Origin: Clostridiales bacterium
Lineage (GTDB): Bacteria; Bacillota; Clostridia; Lachnospirales; Lachnospiraceae
Direction: 5' to 3'
DNA: 64,000 nt
Assembly: GCA_021204025.1 (NCBI GenBank)
Contig: JAJQAC010000087.1
Span: 62,001-126,000, forward strand
Below are positions 37,384 to 45,546 of the stretch, in pieces. The notes beneath the pieces were generated by a model. That model was not told the DNA's origin. It was given only the letters and a program-made list of their open reading frames with translations, and searched no databases. The translations under genes and the position numbers were made by a program. Each line of letters begins with the position of its first letter. The stretch's first letter is position 1.

Positions 37384-38780
37384 TCAAACCTGCTTTGAAT
37401 AAAGGGCACCCGACAAATGATATATCTTATTTTTGGTTCCACCGCTCGCTGCAAGTTGTCCCTCTGCCACCAGTTCTTTCAAAATAACCCTTGTCCTGGC
37501 TTCGCTTAATCCCAACATTTCCGCAATTTCGCTTGTTTTGGATTTTTTATTTTCGCAGATAAACTCAATGATCTTTTCTTTGTTTTTCAAAGTTTTTTTC
37601 GCTTGTTTTATTTCGCTTGTTTTTTTCGCTCGTTTTTTTCGCTCGTTTTTTTCACTCGTTTTTCCAAAAACGACAGTTTCAATATCGTCCGATCCGGTGC
37701 ATACTGTTCTTCCACTTCCGGTTCTTTCCATCCTTGCTGCTCCCATACACTGTAAATATCTGGGACACCGCTTCCTGCACGCTCACCAATTCCAATCAGG
37801 TTCAGCATTTTCATCAGCGCTTTGTTTCTTGGATCAGAAATACCACCCTTCAACATCTGCTTTTTCCCTGTGCGAATGCTGCCCGGATTCTCCATGATAA
37901 TAGACTCTGCATCTTTACGGATCACCACACCGCGTGGCAGATAAAAGTCCGTATTTACAATACAATTCGCCAGTGCTTCCCTGATCGCTTTGTGTACCGG
38001 CGTATCGTCTACTCGTACTATACCATCCAGCTGAAAAGGAACTTTCAAATCCTTCACCAGTTTGCTGTTTACCCGGAAGAAAAAATCAAAAAGATTACCT
38101 GTCCAGTCTCCGGAGCTTGATTGAATACGGTCTGTCCACCGAATCGTCGGATCAAGCACTTCCCGATAATCCAGAAAATATTCCGGGAATTCATAAAGTA
38201 TTTTATATTCTTCGCCAAACATCAGCAGGCCAGCCGCCGTCGGATGCAGTTTGCCATCCTCTTCTGACAATTTTGCCGCTCCTATCCGTTCCAGATACTC
38301 ATCATCACTTAATTTCTCCCAGACATGCTCCCGTCGATATGCCATATGGCGGTTGCGATACGCACGAACTGTTTCAACATCGAGATCAGAAAGCTCCCTT
38401 TCCTTCAGGACCTTCATGTCCATCGTTTCTTCCGGTTCATCTCGAAGCATAGCCAGCACTTCTCTGCGTTCACAATGATAATCTCCTTCCCAGTTCCGAC
38501 GAAACGTACCGTTAAACATATCATTGTTGATATAGACAGGCTTCTGTTCTCGTTTAGCCGCAGGAACATGGATCACTATGATTAATTTCTCATTTTCATC
38601 TTCATAGGTTTCCAAATCTTTATCCGACAGAAGACAAGCAGAAACTTTATTATGATTATTGATTGTATCCCAAAATTCTTTCCGGATTCTCGCCTCATTT
38701 TCCAACCCTGTCGCGCACCAGCTGCCATCCTCATTTTCAATCAAAAGTGCCTTTGGACGAATTTTGGTCACTAAAACCAT
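37384..38780 (-). pseudogene. Schlafen/AlbA-type ATP-binding protein, frameshifted in a 13-bp repeat
   Basis: From 38780 the frame encodes the last part of an AlbA_2 (schlafen-like) domain (KVSACLLSDKDL, VYINNDMFNGTFRRN). An HATPase_c_4-type region follows (HKAIREALANCIVNTDF, PGSIRTGKKQMLKGGISDPRN, IGERAGSGVPDIYSVW). It stops at 37608 inside the tandem repeat at 37600-37663. The C-terminal winged helix (KIIEFICENKKSKTSEIAEML to SKQV) is encoded in the -1 frame and ends at 37384. One extra 13-bp unit, or a -1 shift, would join them. The usual N-terminal start of the AlbA domain (EFK and FANxxGG) is missing; only hairpin-rich DNA lies upstream. It may be a regulator or a defence component. Confidence 0.78.
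37600..37663 (-). repeat. 13-bp tandem repeat inside the AlbA-type gene
   Basis: On the minus strand the unit is seven A plus CGAGCG (variants CGAGTG and CAAGCG). Units start at 37600, 37614, 37627, 37640 and 37653, giving periods of 14, 13, 13 and 13. Because 13 is not a multiple of three, each gain or loss of a unit changes the frame of the downstream winged-helix domain. Confidence 0.9.
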
Positions 38781-38850
38781 TTTCCCTGACTGTGCGGAAA
38801 AGGGGAAATGATACGGAAAATGTAACGCGCGATTGGTTGTCAACAGGGAT

Positions 38851-38944
38851 ATTATAGGAACCGCTTCGCGAACCCTATAATCGGATTGACGGCGCAAAAG
38901 CATGCGCCTTTTATCGGCAGTTGCTGACGCAACTTCCGATAAGC
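38851..38944. repeat. Cluster of hairpins upstream of the AlbA-type gene
   Basis: Three inverted repeats follow each other: ATTATAGG/CCTATAAT (38851-38881), GGCGCA/TGCGCC followed by TTTT (38894-38915), and ATCGGcAGTTGC/GCAACTtCCGAT with a 4-nt loop (about 38917-38944). They replace the expected 5' end of the AlbA-type gene and suggest an inserted or decayed element. Confidence 0.6.
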
Positions 38945-39039
38945 CATATTATAACAGTTTCCCCTGCGATTGTCCACGGGGGCGATTCCTGGCTCTGTTT
39001 GCTTTATACTTTAAAAAGAATCCTGCTTTGTAGGATTCT

Positions 39040-39107
39040 CCGCCTGCGGCGGTTGCTGTGTGCCAGTGGCACACGTTTAGCAACGACCGAAGCGGAGCGC
39101 AGACCGC
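39040..39107. repeat. GTGCCAGTGGCAC palindromic repeat, copy at 39 kb
   Basis: GTTGCT and AGCAAC flank GTGTGCCA-g-TGGCACAC, a nested hairpin, followed by GACCGAAGCGGAGCG. The same ordered blocks occur at 58.87-58.98 kb, there split by about 50 inserted bases. No gene is seen between 38945 and 39223. Confidence 0.75.
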
Positions 39108-39152
39108 TTTAGCGACATATTTCAACTCCGCCGCAGTGCGATCCGTCGGAGA

Positions 39153-39193
39153 CTTTTTATATCACAGGACGTACTTTCCTGTGATATAAAAAG
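39153..39193. terminator. Perfect 17-bp inverted repeat, bidirectional terminator-like
   Basis: Left arm CTTTTTATATCACAGGA (39153-39169) and right arm TCCTGTGATATAAAAAG (39177-39193) pair without a mismatch around CGTACTT. Its right end runs into the toxin terminator at 39187. Confidence 0.7.
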
Positions 39194-39211
39194 GCAGCCG
39201 AACTGACTGCC
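39187..39211 (-). terminator. Terminator of the UPF0175/DUF3368 module
   Basis: On the minus strand GGCAG and CTGCC (39207-39211 and 39193-39197) close a short hairpin followed by TTTTT. A near copy (18 identical leading bases) lies at 40288-40312, on the other side of the module. Confidence 0.8.
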
Positions 39212-39223
39212 ATTAAGCTAACT

Positions 39224-39714
39224 CTATCTCTTATCCTCTCCTGCTGATTCTAACACGAATTTCTCTACTCCATCACTAATATAAAATCCATTCCTTTTCA
39301 TTTCAGATAAAAGAGGTCTTAGTTCCTGAATAAAGCCCTCTTTCCTTGCTTTCAATAAAACTCCGAGTGTTCCCGTGACTGTCAAGCCTAAATACTTTGC
39401 TGTTTTTTAGCTGCATTATCATCAATAATTAGCAGGTCTGCCTTTTGCTCCTGAGCAAGAATCATCACTTCAACCTCTCCGTCATGTAACTTTGCCCGGT
39501 ACATTTTCCTCTCGCTTAAATCCTTAATTGGATCCACATGAACCCAATCTCTCGATTTTTTTATCTGAATACAAGCGGAATCCGTTTTAGCCGTTACCTC
39601 TTTATATACAGCCAGAGGAATGTGAATTTCACCATATAACTTCCGCAGAGGTTCCAATTGTCCAATTCCGCAAAGAACAATCAATGGTGTTGAATTCACA
39701 ATTACCCTACGCAT
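39224..39714 (-). pseudogene. DUF3368 PIN-like toxin, frameshifted at an A6 run
   Basis: From 39714 the protein runs VIVNSTPLIVLCGIGQLEPL, GEVEVMILAQEQKADLLIID, DNAAKK, then stops at 39409 in the zero frame. The -1 frame continues without a gap as AKYLGLTVTGTLGVLLKARK to FVLESAGEDKR and ends at 39224, giving a full DUF3368 protein of about 163 residues. The break is at GCT followed by six A (39403-39408 region); a seventh A would restore ACA GCA AAG. DUF3368 proteins have a PIN-type nuclease fold (early Asp/Ser-Thr motif here NSTPL, so the first acidic residue is replaced by Asn) and pair with UPF0175 antitoxins. It overlaps the antitoxin gene by eight bases. Confidence 0.82.
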
Positions 39715-39961
39715 TGTTCATTTCCTCCATAAATTCTTCTCTATTATCAAATTGAAAAATCGATATATGGTTTTGCCCAAGATAGCGAATAAATTCCTCT
39801 TCTGACATTCCCGCTATCTGAGCACAATATCCAATCGATACGCCGCTCTGTGTATAATATCCAAAAGCAACTGCCTTTTTCACGAAACGATTCGCTTCTT
39901 CTATATTCATCTTGGTATCATAAAGAACCTCATCCGGTATATTCACTGCTATCTGACACAT
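39707..39961 (-). CDS. UPF0175 family antitoxin
   Basis: An 84-residue protein whose pattern fits UPF0175: an N-terminal strand (IAVNIPDEVLYD), a helix (EEANRFVKKAVAFGYYTQSG) and the SIGYCAQIAGMSEEEFIRYL segment. UPF0175 proteins are DNA-binding-like partners of DUF3368 toxins. The start at 39961 follows GAAAGGAGTGG. It is intact, while the toxin gene that overlaps its end is frameshifted, as often seen in decaying toxin-antitoxin loci. It probably represses its own promoter. Confidence 0.85.
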   Translation of the reverse strand: MCQIAVNIPDEVLYDTKMNIEEANRFVKKAVAFGYYTQSGVSIGYCAQIAGMSEEEFIRYLGQNHISIFQFDNREEFMEEMNNA

Positions 39962-40125
39962 ATGATCCACTCCTTTCAAAGTCTGCTCCACTGTATCTAT
40001 AAATCGTTGATACCTTTCAAAATAGCATTTTTAAAAATCCCTACTATTTCTATTATCTTACCACAGCACCAACGCAACCCGCAAGACAACTTTTGATCGA
40101 CGACGACAATGTAATTATATCATTC

Positions 40126-40260
40126 TCAAATATCCTCGTTACGAATAACATCCGTTTTGCTAATTACCTTTTCGATGATCCGCTCAAAGTCCGGCGTGTA
40201 AGTCCGGATAAGCACATTTACCGCATCTTTTTCTGTATTGTTCTCTTCGCAAATGGAATC
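40126..40260 (-). pseudogene. Remnant of an unidentified gene 3' end
   Basis: A 44-codon open stretch ends in VLIRTYTPDFERIIEKVISK and TDVIRNEDI before a TGA at 40126. It has protein-like composition but no start codon or ribosome site, and TGA closes it upstream. A second such tail (ERFTLQELYLDS, stop at 40349-40351) lies before the 40288 terminator. Neither is recognised. Apart from these and the terminator, nothing was found between 39962 and 40415. Confidence 0.3.
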
Positions 40261-40287
40261 GGGTCAATCGCGATTAAATGCCCTAAC

Positions 40288-40312
40288 AAAAAAGGCAGCC
40301 GAACTGGCCGCC
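40288..40312 (-). terminator. Terminator after deoC
   Basis: On the minus strand GGCGGCC and GGCTGCC (40306-40312 and 40294-40300) form a short G-C hairpin around AGTTC, followed by six T. It is a near copy of the terminator at 39187. Confidence 0.75.
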
Positions 40313-40415
40313 ATTATCACACATGGTTCTCATGCAAAACTCATCTGCTTAACTGTCCAAGTACAGTTCCTGCAGCGTAAACCTTTCATCACCACCGGGA
40401 TCATCAATCCCGCTG

Positions 40416-41075
40416 TCAAGAGGGAAATTCCTGCCTCACCAACTTCACAATACGGCTGGTTCCCAGGCGTTCCGCGCCCAGCTCCAGAAATCTCTCCGCA
40501 TCCGCCATAGAGGAGATGCCGCCGGCGGCCTTGATCTTCACACCTTCACCGATATGCGCCGCAAAAAGTTCAACATCCGCAAACCTGGCTCCTGCCGTGG
40601 AGAAGCCCGTAGAAGTCTTGATATAATCCGCACCCGCGTCAGTTACCACGCGGCACATCGTTACCTTTTCCTCTTCTGTCAGAAGACATGTCTCGACAAT
40701 CACCTTCAGGATCTTATCCCCGCAGACCGTTTTCAATGTGCGGATTTCCTGCCCGACACAGTCAAATTTTTTATCTTTGACCCACCCGATGTTGATAACC
40801 ATATCGATTTCATCGGCTCCGTTTGCCAGTGCGTCCTTCGTCTCAAACTCTTTTACGGACGTTGTGCTGTACCCATTTGGAAATCCGATGACTGTACACA
40901 CCGCCATCCGATCCCCCACATACTCTTTTGCCTGACGCACATAGCTGGGCGGAATGCACACGGATGCGGTCCCGCAGGCGATCGCGCCATCACAGATCCG
41001 GCGAATCTCCTCCCAGGTCGCTCCCTGCGTCAGAAGCGTGTGGTCTACATGCTTTAAAATCTCTTTTTCATCCAT
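40416..41075 (-). CDS. deoC: Deoxyribose-phosphate aldolase
   Basis: A 219-residue class I aldolase that splits 2-deoxyribose-5-phosphate into glyceraldehyde-3-phosphate and acetaldehyde, ending deoxynucleoside catabolism. VDHTLL at the start, the Schiff-base lysine in [10 protein letters not shown] (Lys of KVIVE), and [14 protein letters not shown] with its second conserved lysine, then GGISSMADA, match DeoC. The start at 41075 has GGAAGGAAAAG upstream. It is the last gene of the nucleoside block and follows the glycyl-radical pair, as in the E. coli deo region. Confidence 0.95.
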   Translation of the reverse strand: MDEKEILKHVDHTLLTQGATWEEIRRICDGAIACGTASVCIPPSYVRQAKEYVGDRMAVCTVIGFPNGYSTTSVKEFETKDALANGADEIDMVINIGWVKDKKFDCVGQEIRTLKTVCGDKILKVIVETCLLTEEEKVTMCRVVTDAGADYIKTSTGFSTAGARFADVELFAAHIGEGVKIKAAGGISSMADAERFLELGAERLGTSRIVKLVRQEFPS

Positions 41076-41120
41076 TTTCTTTTCCTTCCCTATCAAGGCG
41101 GCACTGTCCCGGACAGGGAT

Positions 41121-41963
41121 TTACAGGATCGCAATGTTCTTAAATCCCTTTTCCCTCAGGATGTCCGCCAGTTGTTTCAAATACACCGGCTCCGGCACCT
41201 GGTAATGAGAATAGCGTTCCCGGACTCCCATGGGCCGGTAAGCAATGATCTTTACCCGGATATCATGGATGGAAAGATATGGCGCCAGAAAATCTCCCAT
41301 GCCACGCACACTTTTCTCTCCGTCATACAGATCCGGCACGATAACCGCCCGCACCTCATAGAGCTTCGAGGTCTTCGCCAGATAGACCGCATTGTCCAGT
41401 ACGATCTGATTCGAGGCCCCGGTCACTCTCTCGTAATCCTCATCGTCAAAGGCCTTGATGTCCAGCATAACGCCGTCGGAGACGTCCATAAGTTCCGGAT
41501 ACTCCCAAAACGGGATCATCCCGTTGCTGTCGATGAGCGTCCCCAGTCCGTCTTTCCTGGCGAGCCGGAACAGTTCGGTCAGGAACTCCGGCCAGAGCAT
41601 ACACTCCCCTCCGGATACCGAAAGCCCCCGGATATAGGGAATCTGCTTTTTTACCCTGGCATACACTTCTTCCGGCGTCATTTCACAGGTTCTGGGTGAA
41701 CTGTCATAAGGGCAGACATGGATACAGCTGTCGCATCGGATGCACCGCTCAGGAGCAAAACAGACCTTTCCGTCCCCGTCAAAGGACAGCGCGCCCACCG
41801 GGCAGTTTCTGACGCAGACGCCGCACTGAACGCAGAGCTTCCTTGTCTCCGGATTGTGGCAGTATTTACAGTCAATATCGCAGCCCTGAAGAAATACGGC
41901 TGTCCGGTTCCCCGGACCATCCACGCTGCTGAATGGGATGATCCGGTTCACCACCGCCTTCAT
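41121..41963 (-). CDS. yjjW: Glycyl-radical enzyme activase, YjjW family
   Basis: A 280-residue radical SAM enzyme that would install the glycyl radical on YjjI. The radical SAM cluster motif is CDIDCKYC (CxxxCxxC, near 29-36). Two extra 4Fe-4S ferredoxin-type motifs follow (CVQCGVCVRNC and CIRCDSCIHVC). LSVSGGECMLWPEF is the SAM-binding glycine motif. Its ATG overlaps the TGA of yjjI by one base, so the pair is made together. The partner and its substrate are not biochemically assigned from this sequence. Confidence 0.92.
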   Translation of the reverse strand: MKAVVNRIIPFSSVDGPGNRTAVFLQGCDIDCKYCHNPETRKLCVQCGVCVRNCPVGALSFDGDGKVCFAPERCIRCDSCIHVCPYDSSPRTCEMTPEEVYARVKKQIPYIRGLSVSGGECMLWPEFLTELFRLARKDGLGTLIDSNGMIPFWEYPELMDVSDGVMLDIKAFDDEDYERVTGASNQIVLDNAVYLAKTSKLYEVRAVIVPDLYDGEKSVRGMGDFLAPYLSIHDIRVKIIAYRPMGVRERYSHYQVPEPVYLKQLADILREKGFKNIAIL

Positions 41964-43507
41964 CAGCGCACCTTCCTCTCCAGGATATGTCCTCCCCTGA
42001 CTGCCCCCAATCCCAGTTCCGTGGTGTTCTGCAGTACAGCCTGGCCCTTCTCCAGCTTCTCCATCTCGGAGCGCTTGACCAGGTAACCTGTAATACGGAT
42101 CACATCACTGTCGCTGGAATAAAAGGACAGATACCTCAGGTTCATCTTGAAAGACCCCTTAATGATGTCCAGCACATATTCCGGATTTCGGTGTACCGTT
42201 ACATCTATCGGGAAGATATCGCCCGTCCCCGACACAAAATACCTGTGGAATTTACTCAGCACGTTCAGGTGATCCACCAGTTCCTCCGGTTCCTCGCCGA
42301 TCGGGATTCTGGTTCCCGGAGTTACATCCTCATCGTCCGACAGACCCACCTGTGCATGGAGCAGGAAATGTCCTCCGGTTCCCTCGCAGTAAGGATTCAC
42401 ATGATGGTCATTGAATTCCCGGATAATCTCCATGATCTCGACTCCCAGCTCGTTGGCGGCCTCATCATGTCCAAAGCGGTCGGACCTGCCTTCCTTCTCC
42501 AGAAGGATATTGACACAGTCCGCCAGACCAACCAGGCCATACATAGCGGAAAAGCGGTCTCGATGGATGAAGCCTTCCTTTACCAGAAAATGATTTTCAA
42601 AGAAGCCGCTCTCTTCCACCTCAAACCGGATCCTCGCGTCCATGTAACGAGCCATCACATCCAGCACATACGGAAGCTCACGCTCCCTGAAATCCTGAAT
42701 ATTTTTCGCCCTCTTAGCAATATTGCCAAGGATCAGGCGGCACAGCGTATACGATCCGCCCCCGACCAACAGTCCGTTATAACAGCTGGCGATGGCATAG
42801 CCCTCTCCCAGCTCGCTTCGGAACATCTGGTGATTGGCAAAACTCGGTTTCGCACTGTGCAGCGCGCAGTCGATGGCCTCCAGGGCAAACTCATCTGTCG
42901 TGATGCCCTCTTCGTATTTTAACGTAATGTTCGGGATCGCGTTCTCCAGTTCCTTCTCCACTTCCAGAAGCAGGCGCCCCGCTTTTGTCGGACGCGGCCC
43001 GATATTTCCGTGGGAGAAGGAATCCAGCACCGTTCTGTCCATGTGAGTCATGAACAGTTTTAACATTTTTCTGGCCTGAGCCTCGTCCACCGTGTCTATG
43101 AACGGCTCCAGCAATTCATCCAGCTGTCCCACATAAACCGGATAATTGGTTACGCTGGGCACATGCTTATAGAAAATCAGCAGGCTGTTCAGTGCCTCAT
43201 AAAGATCAGTCGGAGGAGCCAGCTGAAGAAACTCGCTGCCCTCCTTCATAAACTTTGCGTAATCGGGAACAATGTAGCGTGGTCTCACGGGCGCGTGTCC
43301 TTCATTCAGATCACAGATGCATTTCCGATCGATCGGCGCATTCAGAAGTTCGTCCAGGCCATCCGGAAGATCCAGAACCTCCATCAGGGAATCCGCCTGA
43401 TTGGCAAGATTCGTAAGTTTCTGCTCGTGGGTCAGAGTCGGACTCTTAATAATATTCAGAATCCTTTCCCTTGTCGCGTTAACCCTCTCCATCGAAATGT
43501 CTCGCAT
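41963..43507 (-). CDS. yjjI: YjjI-family glycyl radical enzyme
   Basis: A 514-residue member of the pyruvate-formate-lyase superfamily (YjjI, DUF3029), shorter than PFL. The C-terminal VIRITGYLVKRSEMEKLEKG contains the glycine (in RITGY) that would carry the radical, and the thiyl cysteine is expected in the SCYNGLLVGGGS or CEGTGGHF segments. In E. coli, yjjI-yjjW precede deoCABD; here they precede deoC and follow a nucleoside importer, so a role in deoxyribose or nucleoside-derived carbon is likely. The reaction is unknown to me. It would be inactive in air. Confidence 0.9.
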   Translation of the reverse strand: MRDISMERVNATRERILNIIKSPTLTHEQKLTNLANQADSLMEVLDLPDGLDELLNAPIDRKCICDLNEGHAPVRPRYIVPDYAKFMKEGSEFLQLAPPTDLYEALNSLLIFYKHVPSVTNYPVYVGQLDELLEPFIDTVDEAQARKMLKLFMTHMDRTVLDSFSHGNIGPRPTKAGRLLLEVEKELENAIPNITLKYEEGITTDEFALEAIDCALHSAKPSFANHQMFRSELGEGYAIASCYNGLLVGGGSYTLCRLILGNIAKRAKNIQDFRERELPYVLDVMARYMDARIRFEVEESGFFENHFLVKEGFIHRDRFSAMYGLVGLADCVNILLEKEGRSDRFGHDEAANELGVEIMEIIREFNDHHVNPYCEGTGGHFLLHAQVGLSDDEDVTPGTRIPIGEEPEELVDHLNVLSKFHRYFVSGTGDIFPIDVTVHRNPEYVLDIIKGSFKMNLRYLSFYSSDSDVIRITGYLVKRSEMEKLEKGQAVLQNTTELGLGAVRGGHILERKVR

Positions 43508-43541
43508 ATCCTATCCTCCATTCATTTACCGACAATCATTT

Positions 43542-44477
43542 TTATTTTGATTTCACAAAGATCTTTCCGTTTGCCGCCGGCGTATGCGCCTTCCCCACAA
43601 ACAGCACCAGCGCGAGGATCGTCACCACGTAAGGGATCATGGAAATCAAGTTTGGCGAGATCATATTGCTCTGGCTGGCCAGCGACTTGATACCGCTGCA
43701 CAAGCCAAACAGAAGGCATGCTTTGGTAGCCCCTTCCGGGGAAAACTTCCCGAAGATCACGGCCGCCACCGCGATGAAGCCCTGCCCGACGATGATACTC
43801 GGACGGAACTGGTTGATCGTCGCCAGCGTCACAAACGCTCCGCCCAATCCTGCCATAAATCCCGACAGAACCACGCAGATATACCTCACCCGGTACACAT
43901 CGATGCCCAGCGACTCACAGGCCTCCGGATGCTCTCCGACTGCCCGCAGATGTGCGCCGAACCGGGTCTTGTAAAAAACAAACCAGCATACGAACGCCAG
44001 CACAAACACCAGATACGCCACTGAATATACATTCAGCACATTGTTCCAGAAGGAACCTGTGGGAAATACGCCCTCAAAGAGCTTTGGCAGCTTGCTGGAC
44101 GGAGCCATGGCCGGCGTATCCGAGGAATTGTTGAACATGGCTTTACACAGGAATACTGCAAGGCCGGGTCCCAGGAAGTTGATAGCTGTCCCGGCGATCG
44201 TCTGGTCTGCGTGGAAGGAAATACAGGCAACTGCATGAATCAGTCCGAACACTGCTCCCGCCAGGCCTGCACAGAAGAAAGCCAGCCAGCCGTTCCCGGT
44301 ATACAGACCCATGACCGCGCCGGTAAACGCCCCGATTGTCATCATACCCTCGATGCCGATATTGACCACGCCGCTCCGCTCGGAAAAGCAGGATCCCAAC
44401 GCAGCCAGCAGAAGGGGCGGCGTTGCAATCAGCGTCGCGTTGATCAGAAGCCCAAGATTTTTCAGGATCACATCCAT
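43542..44477 (-). CDS. BMP-type nucleoside ABC transporter permease (second)
   Basis: A 311-residue membrane protein of the BPD_transp_2 family with nine or ten helices. GVVNIGIEGMMTIGAF near the start and the EAA-like loop AVGEHPEACESLGIDVYRV are typical of the YufQ/NupQ permease. The start has AAAGGAGG upstream. It lies one base after the partner permease and 34 before yjjI, so it belongs to the importer operon. The cargo is probably nucleosides, given udk, add and deoC around it. Confidence 0.9.
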   Translation of the reverse strand: MDVILKNLGLLINATLIATPPLLLAALGSCFSERSGVVNIGIEGMMTIGAFTGAVMGLYTGNGWLAFFCAGLAGAVFGLIHAVACISFHADQTIAGTAINFLGPGLAVFLCKAMFNNSSDTPAMAPSSKLPKLFEGVFPTGSFWNNVLNVYSVAYLVFVLAFVCWFVFYKTRFGAHLRAVGEHPEACESLGIDVYRVRYICVVLSGFMAGLGGAFVTLATINQFRPSIIVGQGFIAVAAVIFGKFSPEGATKACLLFGLCSGIKSLASQSNMISPNLISMIPYVVTILALVLFVGKAHTPAANGKIFVKSK

Positions 44478-44478
44478 C

Positions 44479-45546
44479 TCATTTTCCCTCCTTTTTCTTT
44501 GCGAAATTCTGAAGCAGAATCCGGAACACCTGAGAGATCGCGATAAACAGAATCACGCATCCCATGATGATGTCAACAACCTCTGACGGAGCCTTGACGA
44601 TGCTCAGCTTGGAACCTCCGTACTTCATGGCTCCATAAAAGATACCGGAGAAGATACAGCCGATGGGATTAGAAGATCCGACGAGAGCTACCGTGATTCC
44701 TTCAAAACCATAACCCTCCTGGCTGGCAAACTGGCTCAGACGGCCGGCCATACCAAGCACCTGCACCGCTCCTCCGAGACCGGAAAGCGCACCGGAAATG
44801 CCAAGCGCCGTCAGCACGGAACCGTCCGCGTTAATGCCCGCGTACAGAGCGCCGTTATTATTGAATCCGACTGCCTTTAACTGATAGCCCAGTGTCGTCT
44901 TCTCAATAATGACCCAGACAATAATCGCCGCCAGAACTGCCAGAACAATGCCCCAGTTGGCAGCGCTGCAGTCCAGCATACCTCTGATCGATTCCGGGAA
45001 CAAGATCCTGGCTGAATCCGCCACGTCTTTTGTGGCCTCACTGCTCTCCCGGTGAATCGCACTCAGGTTTACCACATAATTGGACAGATAAAACGCGATC
45101 CAGTTGAACATGATAAACGACAGCACCTCATGGATCCCCCTCTTTACCTTCAGGAGTCCCACGATCAGCGACCAGATCGCGCCGGCCGCGGCCGCCCCCA
45201 GAAGGCAGACAATCGCGTGAATCCCAACGGGGAGGTCCAGGACAATCCCCAGAACGCAGGCCGCCAGACCGCCCACCACAAACTGCCCCTCAGCGCCGAT
45301 ATTGAATACGCCGGTCCGGAATGAGAACGCCACGCTGAGACCGGTAAAAATCAGGGGACTTGCGTAGATCAGCGTCCATACCAGATATTTCGGCCGGCTG
45401 AACACGCTGCTCAGAAGCTTGCCATATGCTACAGCAGGACTGATTCCCGCGATCAGAAGGAAGATGGCACCGATAATAAAGCCGGCGATGATCGAGATGA
45501 CCGTATAAAGCACATTGTTCTCCAAAATACTTTTTTTCTTATTCAT
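44479..45546 (-). CDS. BMP-type nucleoside ABC transporter permease (first)
   Basis: A 355-residue permease with about ten helices, of the YufP/NupP type. GVFNIGAEGQFVVGGL and the loop LKAVGFNNNGALYAGIN are family marks. Its start overlaps the last eight bases of the ATPase gene, with GGGAGGA upstream. It would form the heteromeric channel with the following permease. Confidence 0.9.
   Translation of the reverse strand: MNKKKSILENNVLYTVISIIAGFIIGAIFLLIAGISPAVAYGKLLSSVFSRPKYLVWTLIYASPLIFTGLSVAFSFRTGVFNIGAEGQFVVGGLAACVLGIVLDLPVGIHAIVCLLGAAAAGAIWSLIVGLLKVKRGIHEVLSFIMFNWIAFYLSNYVVNLSAIHRESSEATKDVADSARILFPESIRGMLDCSAANWGIVLAVLAAIIVWVIIEKTTLGYQLKAVGFNNNGALYAGINADGSVLTALGISGALSGLGGAVQVLGMAGRLSQFASQEGYGFEGITVALVGSSNPIGCIFSGIFYGAMKYGGSKLSIVKAPSEVVDIIMGCVILFIAISQVFRILLQNFAKKKEGK

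Noticed and set aside
37384-37746. Separate small gene encoding the winged-helix tail from 37746
   Set aside because: Its first 40 codons are the alternate frame of the ATPase gene and lack a ribosome site; it is better read as the displaced 3' part.
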